The notes beneath the pieces are model-generated. The model did not search any database. It was not told the DNA's origin and saw nothing but the letters and a program-made list of their open reading frames with translations. From Ferruginibacter sp. (GTDB taxonomy: Bacteria > Bacteroidota > Bacteroidia > Chitinophagales > Chitinophagaceae), in the NCBI GenBank assembly GCA_025352435.1, contig JANXTN010000070.1, forward strand, positions 1 through 13,661: a stretch of 13,661 nt of DNA, written 5' to 3'. Shown here in pieces: positions 1 through 6,478 of this stretch. The number at the start of each line of letters is the position of its first letter. Position 1 is the first letter of the stretch. Both the position numbers and the translations under genes were made by a program.

Positions 1-57
1 GCGTCCTAAAACAGATTCTGCGGCTGAGATAACTTGGCGCACTGAATAGCCGCCGCC
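1..57 (-). pseudogene. Possible UDP-glucose 4-epimerase (GalE)-like C-terminal scrap fused to mfd
   Basis: In the frame offset from Mfd, the last 19 codons at the left edge read GGGYSVRQVI followed by SAAESVLGR. This resembles the GalE signature near the C-terminal domain (G-x-G-x-S-V-x-x-V-I, then E-x-V-x-G-R). No start or stop belongs to it. It is GC-rich (33 of 60 bases by hand count in 1-60) whereas 61-120 has 12 of 60. This suggests that DNA from a different gene or genome is joined here. The stretch is too short to be sure of the family. Confidence 0.35.
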
Positions 58-367
58 ATCTATTAAGCAGCTGGTAATTTTTTTTATTTTTAAATGAAGA
101 TGGAAAATAAAAAATATCGAGTGCGCCAGTTATATTCTCCAGTGAATTATGAAAATAGGCAGCTTCTTCTGCATCTCTTAAAATAACGAGGTGATTGGTT
201 TGGGCCGTAATTTCCTGCGCATGTACTGCTGCTAAAATGAATTGTGAAGTACTTCCCTGCAGACCTTTTAAATGAAAATGCTGCGGTTTAGACAATGTGA
301 TTCCATCCGCAATTTTAAATATGCGGGGATCATTTTTGTACATACTCATCAACACATCTGCATTCAT
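1..367 (-). CDS. mfd: Transcription-repair coupling factor Mfd, N-terminal fragment (partial, interrupted)
   Basis: Mfd is the ATP-dependent translocase that removes stalled RNA polymerase and recruits UvrA to lesions. Only the first 122 codons lie in the window, starting at the ATG at 367-365; the ATG at 363 hits a stop within five codons. The fragment has the usual start of Bacteroidota Mfd: a helical opening, then KGLQGS at about residues 34-39, a hydrophobic strand, DAEEAAYFHNSLENI at about 66-79 and FYFPSSFKN at about 87-94. This is the beginning of the UvrB-like module that binds UvrA. The match ends near residue 102 (position about 62), where Mfd should continue but the sequence turns basic and unlike the family. 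From there the neighbouring frame resembles another protein (see the 1-57 entry). The family call is from recognition of these motifs. The break is either a contig-end chimera or a real disruption. Confidence 0.72.
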   Translation of the reverse strand, partial: MNADVLMSMYKNDPRIFKIADGITLSKPQHFHLKGLQGSTSQFILAAVHAQEITAQTNHLVILRDAEEAAYFHNSLENITGALDIFYFPSSFKNKKNYQLLNRWRRLFSAPSYLSRRICFRT

Positions 368-376
368 ATCCTGGCG

Positions 377-384
377 CAAATGTA
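377..384 (-). promoter_or_regulatory. Candidate mfd promoter -7 element
   Basis: Read on minus this is TACATTTG, a full match to the Bacteroidota -7 consensus TANNTTTG. It ends only 9 nt before the mfd ATG, so the transcript would be nearly leaderless. The nearest upstream TTG (410-408) is 23 nt away, slightly long for a -33 element, so the call is tentative. Confidence 0.33.
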
Positions 385-516
385 AAATTCTTTAAATTAA
401 AACTGCCCAATATCTACATTTCTAATTACTAAACTTCCTCAATTCGCTACAGAAATTTTCACATGCAGCAATTTTATAATTTACCAATTAACCCTATCTT
501 TCAGAAAACTTACATT

Positions 517-1242
517 ATGCTACAACCCTGGCAAACTGCAACCGTTATAAAGATTGAACAGCAAACTTATAATACCCGCCGTTTTTTTATACAAATACCA
601 GAGGCAACTGCATTCGATTTTAAGCCCGGACAGTTTGTTACACTAGATTTACCTATCCACGAAAAGCCTAACAAACGCTTGAGAAGTTATTCCATTGCAA
701 GCTGGCCAGATGGTAGCAATGTGTTTGAATTGTGCATCGTATTATTAGATGGCGGAGCAGGTACAACATATCTTTTTAATGAAATAAAAGAAGGCTCGCA
801 ACTCACTCTCCGTGGCCCTGTCGGTGTATTTACTTTAGATGAACATGACCTGGAAAATGATTTGTTTTTAATCTGCACCGGCACTGGCATTGCACCATTT
901 AGAAGCATGTCCAATTACATTAAACTACACAGCCTATCACACAAAAATATTTACTTGTTGTTTGGCTGTCGCACAAAAGCAGATCTTTTATACTTTGAAG
1001 AATTAAAAGCATTAAGTGACAGCATGCCCAACTTTCATTACATTCCAACGTTGAGCCGTGAGCCTTGGGAGGGCGCAAATGGCTATGTGCATGAAGTGTA
1101 TGAAAATGTCTTGATGGCAACCAACAAACCACCTGCAAATTTTATGCTTTGTGGTTGGCGAGCTATGATAGACGAAGCAAAGCTGAGAATCGTAAATTTA
1201 GGCTACGATAGAAAAGCAGTGCATTCGGAATTATACGGGTAG
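517..1242 (+). CDS. FAD-dependent ferredoxin-NADP(+) reductase-like oxidoreductase
   Basis: A flavoprotein of the ferredoxin-NADP reductase superfamily that would pass electrons between NAD(P)H and a one- or two-electron carrier. Counting from the upstream ATG at 463 (259 aa), the N-terminal FAD barrel carries RSYS at residues 74-77, the flavin-binding motif, and a GAGTTYLF stretch at about 98-105. The NAD(P) domain has TGTGIAPFRSM at about 139-149 and LCGWRAM at about 229-235. The chain ends HSELYG, where plant-type FNRs place an aromatic or acidic C-terminus against the flavin. There is no 2Fe-2S domain, signal peptide or membrane segment, so it is a stand-alone cytoplasmic reductase. I chose the second Met (517, 241 aa) because the preceding 18 residues do not look like family sequence; 463 is the alternative. 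It diverges from mfd and converges on the hydrolase gene. The electron partner cannot be told. Confidence 0.82.
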   Translation: MLQPWQTATVIKIEQQTYNTRRFFIQIPEATAFDFKPGQFVTLDLPIHEKPNKRLRSYSIASWPDGSNVFELCIVLLDGGAGTTYLFNEIKEGSQLTLRGPVGVFTLDEHDLENDLFLICTGTGIAPFRSMSNYIKLHSLSHKNIYLLFGCRTKADLLYFEELKALSDSMPNFHYIPTLSREPWEGANGYVHEVYENVLMATNKPPANFMLCGWRAMIDEAKLRIVNLGYDRKAVHSELYG

Positions 1243-1334
1243 TGTGAATAATGAATTGTCAAAAATCATAGAGATAATTTTTCGCTTATTAGTTAACCTA
1301 CGTAGTTAGTTTACTCCCAATTCCTAATTCCTGA

Positions 1335-2171
1335 TCACAAATCCTGTAACAAAAAACTCTCCTTCATCCTTACCCCCCTCTCCGTCATTTGCAGTGTGCA
1401 GCATTCAATCGTGGGATCATGCTCAAAAAATAACACATAATCATTTTGTTGTGCTTCCCTAAGAAATGATTTTTTTTCATTCAATGTGGTCAATGGAAAC
1501 ATGTCATAAGCCATCACATATGGCAAAGGAATATGACCTGCAGACGGCAACAAATCTGCCATGTATAAAATTGTTTTTCCTTTATAGGTAAGCTGCGGGA
1601 GCATCATTGCTTCGGTATGTCCAAATACCTGACGAATCATAATACTGGCAGGAAAATCATTTGGATGGTCTTCAATAAATTTTAATTTTTCACTTTGTTG
1701 TATAGGTAAAATATTTTCTTTTAAGAAAGATGCTTTTTCTCTGTCGTTGGGCTCCACTGCCCATTGCCAATGCCTTGCATTGCTCCAGTAAGTAGCGTTT
1801 TTAAATGCAGGCGCAAGCTTGTCGTCTACTCTTTCTATTGCACCTCCGCAATGGTCAAAATGCAAATGGGTCAGCAACACATCCGTAATATCATCTTTTG
1901 TAAAGCCATGCTTAGCTAACGACTTTTCCAGCGTATCATCACCATGCATGTAATAGTGACCAAAGAATTTTTCATCCTGTTTATTGCCCATGCCAGTATC
2001 GACCAATATCAATCTTCCTTCGTCTTCTATCAGCATACAACGCAGTGCCCAGCTGCACATATTATTTTCATCTGCCGGGTTTATTTTATTCCAGATGCTC
2101 TTTGGTACCACGCCAAACATTGCACCACCATCCAATTTAAAATGCCCTGCATTTATGCTGTATAATTTCAT
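1335..2171 (-). CDS. Metallo-beta-lactamase-fold hydrolase (lactonase-like)
   Basis: A 278-residue MBL-fold hydrolase. It has a complete zinc site: VDTGMG at about 57-62, THLHFDH with H102, H104, D106 and H107, then FGHTEAM with H185, MADLLPSAGH with D206, and FFEHDP with H251. The order and spacing resemble the AHL-lactonase/alkylsulfatase-like branch rather than glyoxalase II, but the substrate cannot be read from sequence. There is no signal peptide, so it should be cytoplasmic. Its ATG lies in an ATGA overlap with the stop of the upstream MFS gene, which implies one transcript and translational coupling. It converges with the FNR-like gene across a 92-nt spacer (1243-1334) in which I see no clear terminator. 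An export partner plus a hydrolase hints at handling of a small exported or imported molecule; that is inference. Confidence 0.85.
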   Translation of the reverse strand: MKLYSINAGHFKLDGGAMFGVVPKSIWNKINPADENNMCSWALRCMLIEDEGRLILVDTGMGNKQDEKFFGHYYMHGDDTLEKSLAKHGFTKDDITDVLLTHLHFDHCGGAIERVDDKLAPAFKNATYWSNARHWQWAVEPNDREKASFLKENILPIQQSEKLKFIEDHPNDFPASIMIRQVFGHTEAMMLPQLTYKGKTILYMADLLPSAGHIPLPYVMAYDMFPLTTLNEKKSFLREAQQNDYVLFFEHDPTIECCTLQMTERGVRMKESFLLQDL

Positions 2172-3463
2172 AAAGAATTTAAATTTTTGTCTGACCTCTT
2201 TTGTGCGCTAATAGTTGTAAACAACAGCACTAAACCAATAATAAAAAATACCATTATTGCAAGCACGCTGTTACGCATATTACCCGTGAGTTCTTCTAAC
2301 AATCCGAACGTAAACAGCCCGATTACAATAGCGATCTTTTCCGTTACATCATAAAAACTAAAGAAGGAGGCTGTATCTTTTGTTTCTGGCATCAGTTTGC
2401 TGTAGGTACTTCTGCTGAGAGATTGTATACCGCCCATTACAATTCCCACTGCAGCTGCTATAAAATAAAACTGTATCGTAGTTGTGGTTAAATAAGCTGC
2501 CATGCAAATAAATATCCACAACACAACTACAAATGCCAACACCTGCAAATTGCCAAATTTAGAGGCAAGTTTTGCCATTAAATATGCCCCCGCAATCGCT
2601 ACAAGTTGGATGATAAGAATAGTAAGAATTAAATTTTTTGTGGGCATGTTTAATTCCTTCGCACCAAAGAGAGCAGCAGCCAACATAACTGTTTGCACAC
2701 CCATGTTATAAAAGAAAAAAGATGTAAGAAATCTTTTAAGAACAGGCATTTCTTTTAACTGATTAAAAACTTTTTTTAATTCCATAAACCCATTGGCAAA
2801 AATATTTTTTTCAGGCCTGCTTATACTTGCTACACCTATTGGTAATCTATTAAAAGTTATTTGCGCAAATCCAAGCCACCAAAGCCCAACAAGCACAAAA
2901 GATATTCTTGCCGCCAATGCACCATCTTTCATTGTAAATACAAATACAAGGCAAATGATCTGTAGTATAACACTGCCAATATAGCCCATGGTAAATCCTT
3001 TTGCGCTCACCATATCTTGGTCTTTTTCTTCAGCTATTTCAGGCAAATAAGAATTATAAAATACAAGGCTGCTCCAAAAACTTATACATGCTATTACTAC
3101 ACATGCTATCCCAATGCCTAAGTTCATTTTTCCAGTAAAAAAGAAAAGACATGCACAGGCAATACTGCCCGTTGTGCAAAAGAATCGCATGAAATTTTTC
3201 TTGTTGCCTTTGTAATCTGCAATGGATGAAAGTATAGGGATCAAAATGGCTACCAGCAAAATGGCAAATGCAATGGCATAGTTATAAAGCGCAGTGTTCA
3301 CAAACTTTCTACCTAAAAAGACAACCGTATCATCGCCACCTATTTTGGTAACACTCTCATAATAGGCAGGAAAAATAGTGGAAGTAATAACAAGATTATA
3401 AACAGAATTCGCCCAATCGTACATGGCCCATCCATTCACAATTTTTTTAGAAGCAGTTTGCAT
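2168..3463 (-). CDS. MFS transporter, Atg22/UMF1-like family
   Basis: A 431-aa inner-membrane protein with about twelve hydrophobic segments, the normal size for a major facilitator. The N-terminus GWAMYDWANSVYNLVITSTI is the hallmark of the Atg22-like/UMF1 branch (related to the yeast vacuolar amino-acid effluxer). The loop after the second segment has SSIADYKGNKK at about 80-90, the equivalent of the MFS A-motif. A later segment holds GGIQSLSRSTYSKLMPE at about 340-356, a conserved stretch of the same family. The bacterial substrate is generally not known. A long central cytoplasmic loop runs at about residues 210-240. The stop overlaps the ATG of the MBL-fold hydrolase by 4 nt, so the two are probably made together. 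A promoter candidate lies just upstream (3481-3510). Confidence 0.85.
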   Translation of the reverse strand: MQTASKKIVNGWAMYDWANSVYNLVITSTIFPAYYESVTKIGGDDTVVFLGRKFVNTALYNYAIAFAILLVAILIPILSSIADYKGNKKNFMRFFCTTGSIACACLFFFTGKMNLGIGIACVVIACISFWSSLVFYNSYLPEIAEEKDQDMVSAKGFTMGYIGSVILQIICLVFVFTMKDGALAARISFVLVGLWWLGFAQITFNRLPIGVASISRPEKNIFANGFMELKKVFNQLKEMPVLKRFLTSFFFYNMGVQTVMLAAALFGAKELNMPTKNLILTILIIQLVAIAGAYLMAKLASKFGNLQVLAFVVVLWIFICMAAYLTTTTIQFYFIAAAVGIVMGGIQSLSRSTYSKLMPETKDTASFFSFYDVTEKIAIVIGLFTFGLLEELTGNMRNSVLAIMVFFIIGLVLLFTTISAQKRSDKNLNSL

Positions 3464-3480
3464 GGTAATAATTAAGAATG

Positions 3481-3510
3481 AAAAATTAATAATTATAAAT
3501 GAAACAGCAA
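3481..3510 (-). promoter_or_regulatory. Candidate promoter of the MFS-hydrolase operon
   Basis: On minus, TTG at 3510-3508 is followed after 19 nt by TAATTTTT at 3488-3481 (7 of 8 positions of TANNTTTG). This spacing fits the Bacteroidota sigma factor. The -7 element ends 17 nt before the ATG, giving a short leader. The region is very AT-rich, so chance matches are likely. Confidence 0.38.
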
Positions 3511-3745
3511 CATTAAAAGTTAATAATACAATAAGTAAGTGCGAGGAATCTGCCAGAGAAAAAAAGCGTTAAGAAAATTGGGATGTTAGCCGTTAAGAAA
3601 TGAAATCGATTTTACCCAGGCTTGAATTAGATACAAAGTTGGTAAGTCGCTCCAAAGCCCGGATTCATTCAAATGCTATGACTGATTTCATTTTAGACAA
3701 GCATTCCAATTTTCAGCTTTGTTTCTACAACCCTGATCTTTTTTG

Positions 3746-3776
3746 TTACTTTTTTGCATCAAGGCAAAAAAAGTAA
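3746..3776. repeat. A/T-rich hairpin repeat
   Basis: TTACTTTTTTGC (3746-3757) and GCAAAAAAAGTAA (3764-3776) form an inverted repeat with a 6-nt loop and one extra A. Its core resembles the terminal hairpin of the composite element at 6235-6261. No U-tract follows on either strand, so it is not a canonical terminator, though it lies downstream of uppP and could protect that transcript's 3' end. Confidence 0.6.
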
Positions 3777-3867
3777 ATGAACACATTCCTATCTGTGAAA
3801 TCAACACCTTTGCGATAGAAAACTATTATCAAATTTGCGTCTTAGCGCCTCTGCTGTAAATAAATAC

Positions 3868-4662
3868 CTACCTCGCGATCACCCCCTTCCATATTAATAA
3901 CAACAACAACACCCCCACCACGATCCTATAAACTCCCCATACTTTAAAACCATACCGCTTCACAAAATTTATAAAGAATTTTATAGCAATAATCGCTACA
4001 ATAAATGCCACCACATTGCCTAAGGCTAATAACTTAATTTCTTCTTTTGAAAATCCTCCCGCTTCTTTATAATACTTTAGCAATTTGTATCCCGTTGCCG
4101 CAAGCATCGTAGGCACTGCAAGAAAAAATGAAAACTCAGCAGCTTCGCTGCGGGTAAGTTTTTGCTGCATACCACCGATGATTGAGGCTGCACTTCTGCT
4201 AGTCCCAGGTATCATTGCAAGGCACTGCCATAACCCAATCACGAATGCATTTTTTGGTTTTATCTCGGGTTCAGTATATATGCGTGGCCTTGTAAAAAGC
4301 TTATCGACAAACAACAAAATAATTCCACCAACCAACAGCGCTATCGCAACAGTAGTGGCGCTATCAAGCATAGCATCTATCTTTTTAGAGAACAGAAAAC
4401 CAAGCACGAGTGCCGGAATAACACCAATAATCAGCTTCACAAAAAACTGCCATTTACTAAAATCAAAGAATTTTTTCCAATACAAAACAATTACAGAAAG
4501 TATAGCACCAAGTTGTATAGCTACCGTAAATACTTTTACAAAATCTGTTTCTGTTACATGCAGCAACCGCTCTGCTATAATCATATGCCCAGTAGAGGAT
4601 ACGGGCAAAAATTCTGTTAGCCCTTCTACTATTGCTATTACTATTGATTGTACTAAAGTCAT
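3868..4662 (-). CDS. uppP: Undecaprenyl-diphosphatase (UppP/BacA)
   Basis: An integral membrane phosphatase that converts undecaprenyl diphosphate to the monophosphate, recycling the lipid carrier for peptidoglycan and other envelope glycans. It is also the classical bacitracin-resistance protein. At 264 aa it has full family length. The first signature VEGLTEFLPVSSTGH has E13, E17, S22, S23 and H26; the second, PGTSRSAAS, has R156 in the position of the catalytic arginine. About eight hydrophobic segments are visible, and the chain ends in a long Leu/Val helix. It is the last gene of the ftsX-DUF3098-uppP cluster, separated from DUF3098 by 139 nt that hold a short tandem repeat. In many Bacteroidota truB follows; here it does not. 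Confidence 0.96.
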   Translation of the reverse strand: MTLVQSIVIAIVEGLTEFLPVSSTGHMIIAERLLHVTETDFVKVFTVAIQLGAILSVIVLYWKKFFDFSKWQFFVKLIIGVIPALVLGFLFSKKIDAMLDSATTVAIALLVGGIILLFVDKLFTRPRIYTEPEIKPKNAFVIGLWQCLAMIPGTSRSAASIIGGMQQKLTRSEAAEFSFFLAVPTMLAATGYKLLKYYKEAGGFSKEEIKLLALGNVVAFIVAIIAIKFFINFVKRYGFKVWGVYRIVVGVLLLLLIWKGVIAR

Positions 4663-4744
4663 GCTATATTCTTTTTAAATCAAACCACTATTTATAAAAA
4701 AACGCAGTAAGAATTTTACTTCCCCTGCGCTATCATTCGTTTTT

Positions 4745-4803
4745 ATCTTTTGTCTTTAATCTTGTGTCTTTATCTTGTGTCTCACATCTAATATCTTGTG
4801 TCT
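4745..4803 (-). repeat. Four copies of an 11-mer (AGACACAAGAT) upstream of uppP
   Basis: Read on plus, ATCTTGTGTCT occurs at 4759-4769, 4772-4782 and 4793-4803, and the variant ATCTTTTGTCT at 4745-4755. On minus, the coding direction, this is AGACACAAGAT. The spacing is irregular (2-10 nt between copies), and the first copy in the reading direction overlaps the stop codon of the DUF3098 gene (4804-4802). It fills part of the leader between DUF3098 and uppP. Confidence 0.7.
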
Positions 4804-5056
4804 AAATCTTAGACTTCTTCATTATCCCCACTATCTCCAAAATAAAACCAATAATAATCAGCAACGGCGCAATCGTAATTCTAGTTGTGCTGTAAACTTC
4901 CTTTGGGTCAAAAACTTTTGGGTCAGCGCTTTTACCACCGGCCATTAAAATAAAACCTAGTATGATAACAACAATTCCTGAAAGCATCCACATATAATTT
5001 TCCTTACCAAAAAGGTTGTTCATCACCATTGTTTTTTCTTTCTTTTCCTTCAGCAT
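4802..5056 (-). CDS. DUF3098 family small membrane protein
   Basis: An 84-aa protein with two hydrophobic helices (about 23-40 and 60-78) joined by a polar loop. The start of the domain, LFGKENYMWM, the loop DPKVFDPKEVYSTTRIT and the basic tail MKKSKI match my recollection of the Bacteroidota-specific DUF3098 family, whose function is unknown. ATG at 5056 is used; an internal Met at 5029 is an alternative that trims a lysine-rich lead. It lies 36 nt downstream of ftsX and upstream of uppP. This conserved order suggests a role beside FtsX or the lipid-carrier cycle, but that is inference from position only. Confidence 0.85.
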   Translation of the reverse strand: MLKEKKEKTMVMNNLFGKENYMWMLSGIVVIILGFILMAGGKSADPKVFDPKEVYSTTRITIAPLLIIIGFILEIVGIMKKSKI

Positions 5057-5092
5057 TTTATTTATTTAAGATTGCAATATAAAGTGTTTGTT

Positions 5093-5971
5093 TTAATATA
5101 GGTCGTCCAGCTTCATACGCAGGTATTTTATCACCGCTCTGTGTGTGCTTAATAGCGTAATGGCAATGCCCATTAAAATAATAATTGCAAACAACATAAG
5201 CAGCCCATTGTTATCATGAAGCACTTTAAACTCCGGTCTAAATTTTTCAATCAACATCACACAACCATACACAGCTGCTATCGCAATAAAAGATGCTATC
5301 AGTCCATTTATTACTGCACGCCTGTCTATCGGCTTGGCAATAAACCATCTCGTAGCACCCACCATCTGCATCGTTTTTATTATAAAACGGTTGCTGTACA
5401 TGGCAAGTCTTATGGTGTTATCTATTGAAAACACAACAAGTGTGGTGAGAATAATTGCGGTAATCAAAAATATTAAACCCACCGTTTTCACAAACTTACT
5501 CACTTTCGTTACGGTCTCTGTAGGAAATTGAAATTCCGAAATTACTCCCGGATAAGTTGTTTGTAAATTTGCAGCCAGCATATTTAAACTGTCCTGCTCC
5601 ACATGGTCGGCCTTAACGTAAAAATCTATGCTTTCAGGCAAAGGGTTGTTGCTCAAAAATTGTTTCCAGGTACTGTCATTCTCCTTGTTCCACTTTTGCA
5701 TTGCCTTTTCTTTCGTTACATATTCTACCCTGTTGGCATAGGGCAACGCAGCAATGTATTGTGTAAGGCTGTCTATTTTCTTTTTAGATGCGTCTCTGTT
5801 TAAATAAGTGTGCACCTGTATGCTCTCTTTAAAATAATCTCCCGTTTTGCGCAGGTTTAGGAAAAACCACCCAACAATTCCAAACAAAAACAACACAAGC
5901 GATACGCCAATGATGGCACCCACATAACTCGACTTTCCTTTTTTGCTCGATCCTTTACCTAATTGCGCCAT
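5093..5971 (-). CDS. ftsX: Cell division protein FtsX (permease-like)
   Basis: FtsX is the membrane subunit of the FtsEX complex. It uses FtsE ATP hydrolysis to activate peptidoglycan hydrolases at the septum. The 292-aa chain has a basic cytoplasmic N-terminus (KGSSKKGKSS) and TM1 at about 17-38. An extracytoplasmic domain of about 120 residues follows (45-160) with a typical VEYVTKEKAMQKW segment. Three further helices sit at about 164-184, 220-241 and 256-276. Between TM2 and TM3, FIIKTMQMVGATRWFIAKP is the cytoplasmic coupling segment expected to touch FtsE. ftsE is not adjacent, which is usual in this phylum. It heads the minus cluster with DUF3098 (36 nt away) and uppP, and diverges from leuS. 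Confidence 0.93.
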   Translation of the reverse strand: MAQLGKGSSKKGKSSYVGAIIGVSLVLFLFGIVGWFFLNLRKTGDYFKESIQVHTYLNRDASKKKIDSLTQYIAALPYANRVEYVTKEKAMQKWNKENDSTWKQFLSNNPLPESIDFYVKADHVEQDSLNMLAANLQTTYPGVISEFQFPTETVTKVSKFVKTVGLIFLITAIILTTLVVFSIDNTIRLAMYSNRFIIKTMQMVGATRWFIAKPIDRRAVINGLIASFIAIAAVYGCVMLIEKFRPEFKVLHDNNGLLMLFAIIILMGIAITLLSTHRAVIKYLRMKLDDLY

Positions 5972-6009
5972 GTTGTAAATATTTAGTTAGAAATTATTAG
6001 GGTTGCCGA

Positions 6010-6017
6010 CAAAAATA
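6010..6017 (-). promoter_or_regulatory. Candidate ftsX promoter -7 element
   Basis: On minus this reads TATTTTTG, a full match to TANNTTTG, 38 nt before the ftsX ATG, giving a leader of about 30 nt. No TTG lies at the expected distance upstream, so support is partial. Confidence 0.33.
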
Positions 6018-6136
6018 AAGGATTTTGTGTTGTTTAGTTTATTTTTGAACGCAAGCAGAAGTTTGATGTTCAAATATATTTATGCTAACCAAAACCGCTG
6101 CATATTAATTTGTTAAAAAAGTTTTTTGAAGAATTT

Positions 6137-6290
6137 GGGCGTGCCCATCCCGCACGGTAAAAGAGATAATGATCAGTTTAAATATTGAATACATTTCAAA
6201 TGTGGGCGGGAATGGTCGGGCTATTCGCTTCTATCTTTTTTGTTCAAAGGCAACAAAAAAGGATATCCGCTGCTATCCCTCACGCACCCA
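6137..6290. repeat. Composite palindromic intergenic element
   Basis: The element opens with GGGCGTGCCC (6137-6146). CCATCCCGCAC (6145-6155) can pair, with small bulges, with GTGGGCGGGAATGG (6202-6215). A perfect 10-bp stem follows: CTTTTTTGTT (6235-6244), 7-nt loop, AACAAAAAAG (6252-6261). ATCCCTCACGC (6275-6285) closes it and can pair with the opening GCGTG and with TCGGG (6216-6220). The whole resembles an interspersed repeat I recall from Bacteroidota spacers (GGGCGTG... CGGGCT... CTTTTTGT hairpin ...CCCTCACGC). The middle (6156-6201) is AT-rich filler. No coding potential. Confidence 0.62.
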
Positions 6291-6478
6291 CGCATCACGA
6301 TCATCATTATACTTTAAAGCCTAAAATGTACAGACAAAAAATTTAAGCAAATATTATGAACCACTAATACACAAAGAAGAAAAAAGAATCACAAAGAAAT
6401 CCATAAAAATCAAAACAAATCTGTGAGCTAAAATCTCTCACTTAAAACTTACAACCTACAACTTATTACTCAACACAA

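Larger units (their letters stand above)
3464..3867. other. Intergenic region between uppP and the MFS gene
   Basis: A 404-nt spacer with no gene I accept. It contains the MFS promoter candidate, two GTTAAGAAA copies (about 3569-3599), an A/T-rich hairpin (3746-3776), and a segment at 3835-3854 ending GTCTTAGCGCCTCTGC. I recall the last as a frequent intergenic motif in many bacterial genomes. A 58-codon reading frame (3600-3776) ends in the hairpin and is judged spurious. Confidence 0.6.
5972..6478. other. Divergent ftsX-leuS intergenic region
   Basis: A 507-nt spacer with no plausible gene. From left to right: the ftsX promoter candidate (6010-6017), a second TATATTTG on minus at 6078-6071, a composite palindromic repeat (6137-6290), then an A-rich leader with two (A/T)CACAAAGAA copies and a run of ACTTA/CTACAACTT-like words before the leuS ATG. 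No Shine-Dalgarno precedes leuS and I could not find a good -33/-7 pair for it. Confidence 0.6.

Noticed and set aside
1291..1310. Near-palindrome around CTACGTAG between the convergent FNR-like and MBL genes, considered as a bidirectional terminator
   Set aside because: It has no loop and no flanking T-tract, so it does not form a standard intrinsic terminator; likely chance in a short AT-rich spacer.
3600..3776. A 58-codon plus-strand frame starting MKSILPRLELD and ending in ASRQKK
   Set aside because: Its end is a translation of the A/T-rich hairpin repeat, it has no domain or promoter, and such tails recur as spurious ORFs where this repeat occurs.
4085..4678. A 197-codon plus-strand frame opposite uppP
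   Set aside because: uppP on minus carries all family motifs in the same span; the plus frame has only low-complexity Ser/Ile/Thr sequence and is a shadow.
6300..6478. Search for a tRNA, T-box-like or other aminoacyl-tRNA-synthetase leader upstream of leuS
   Set aside because: The leader is A-rich with no strong stem, no T-box core and no terminator/antiterminator pair; T-boxes are not expected in Bacteroidota.
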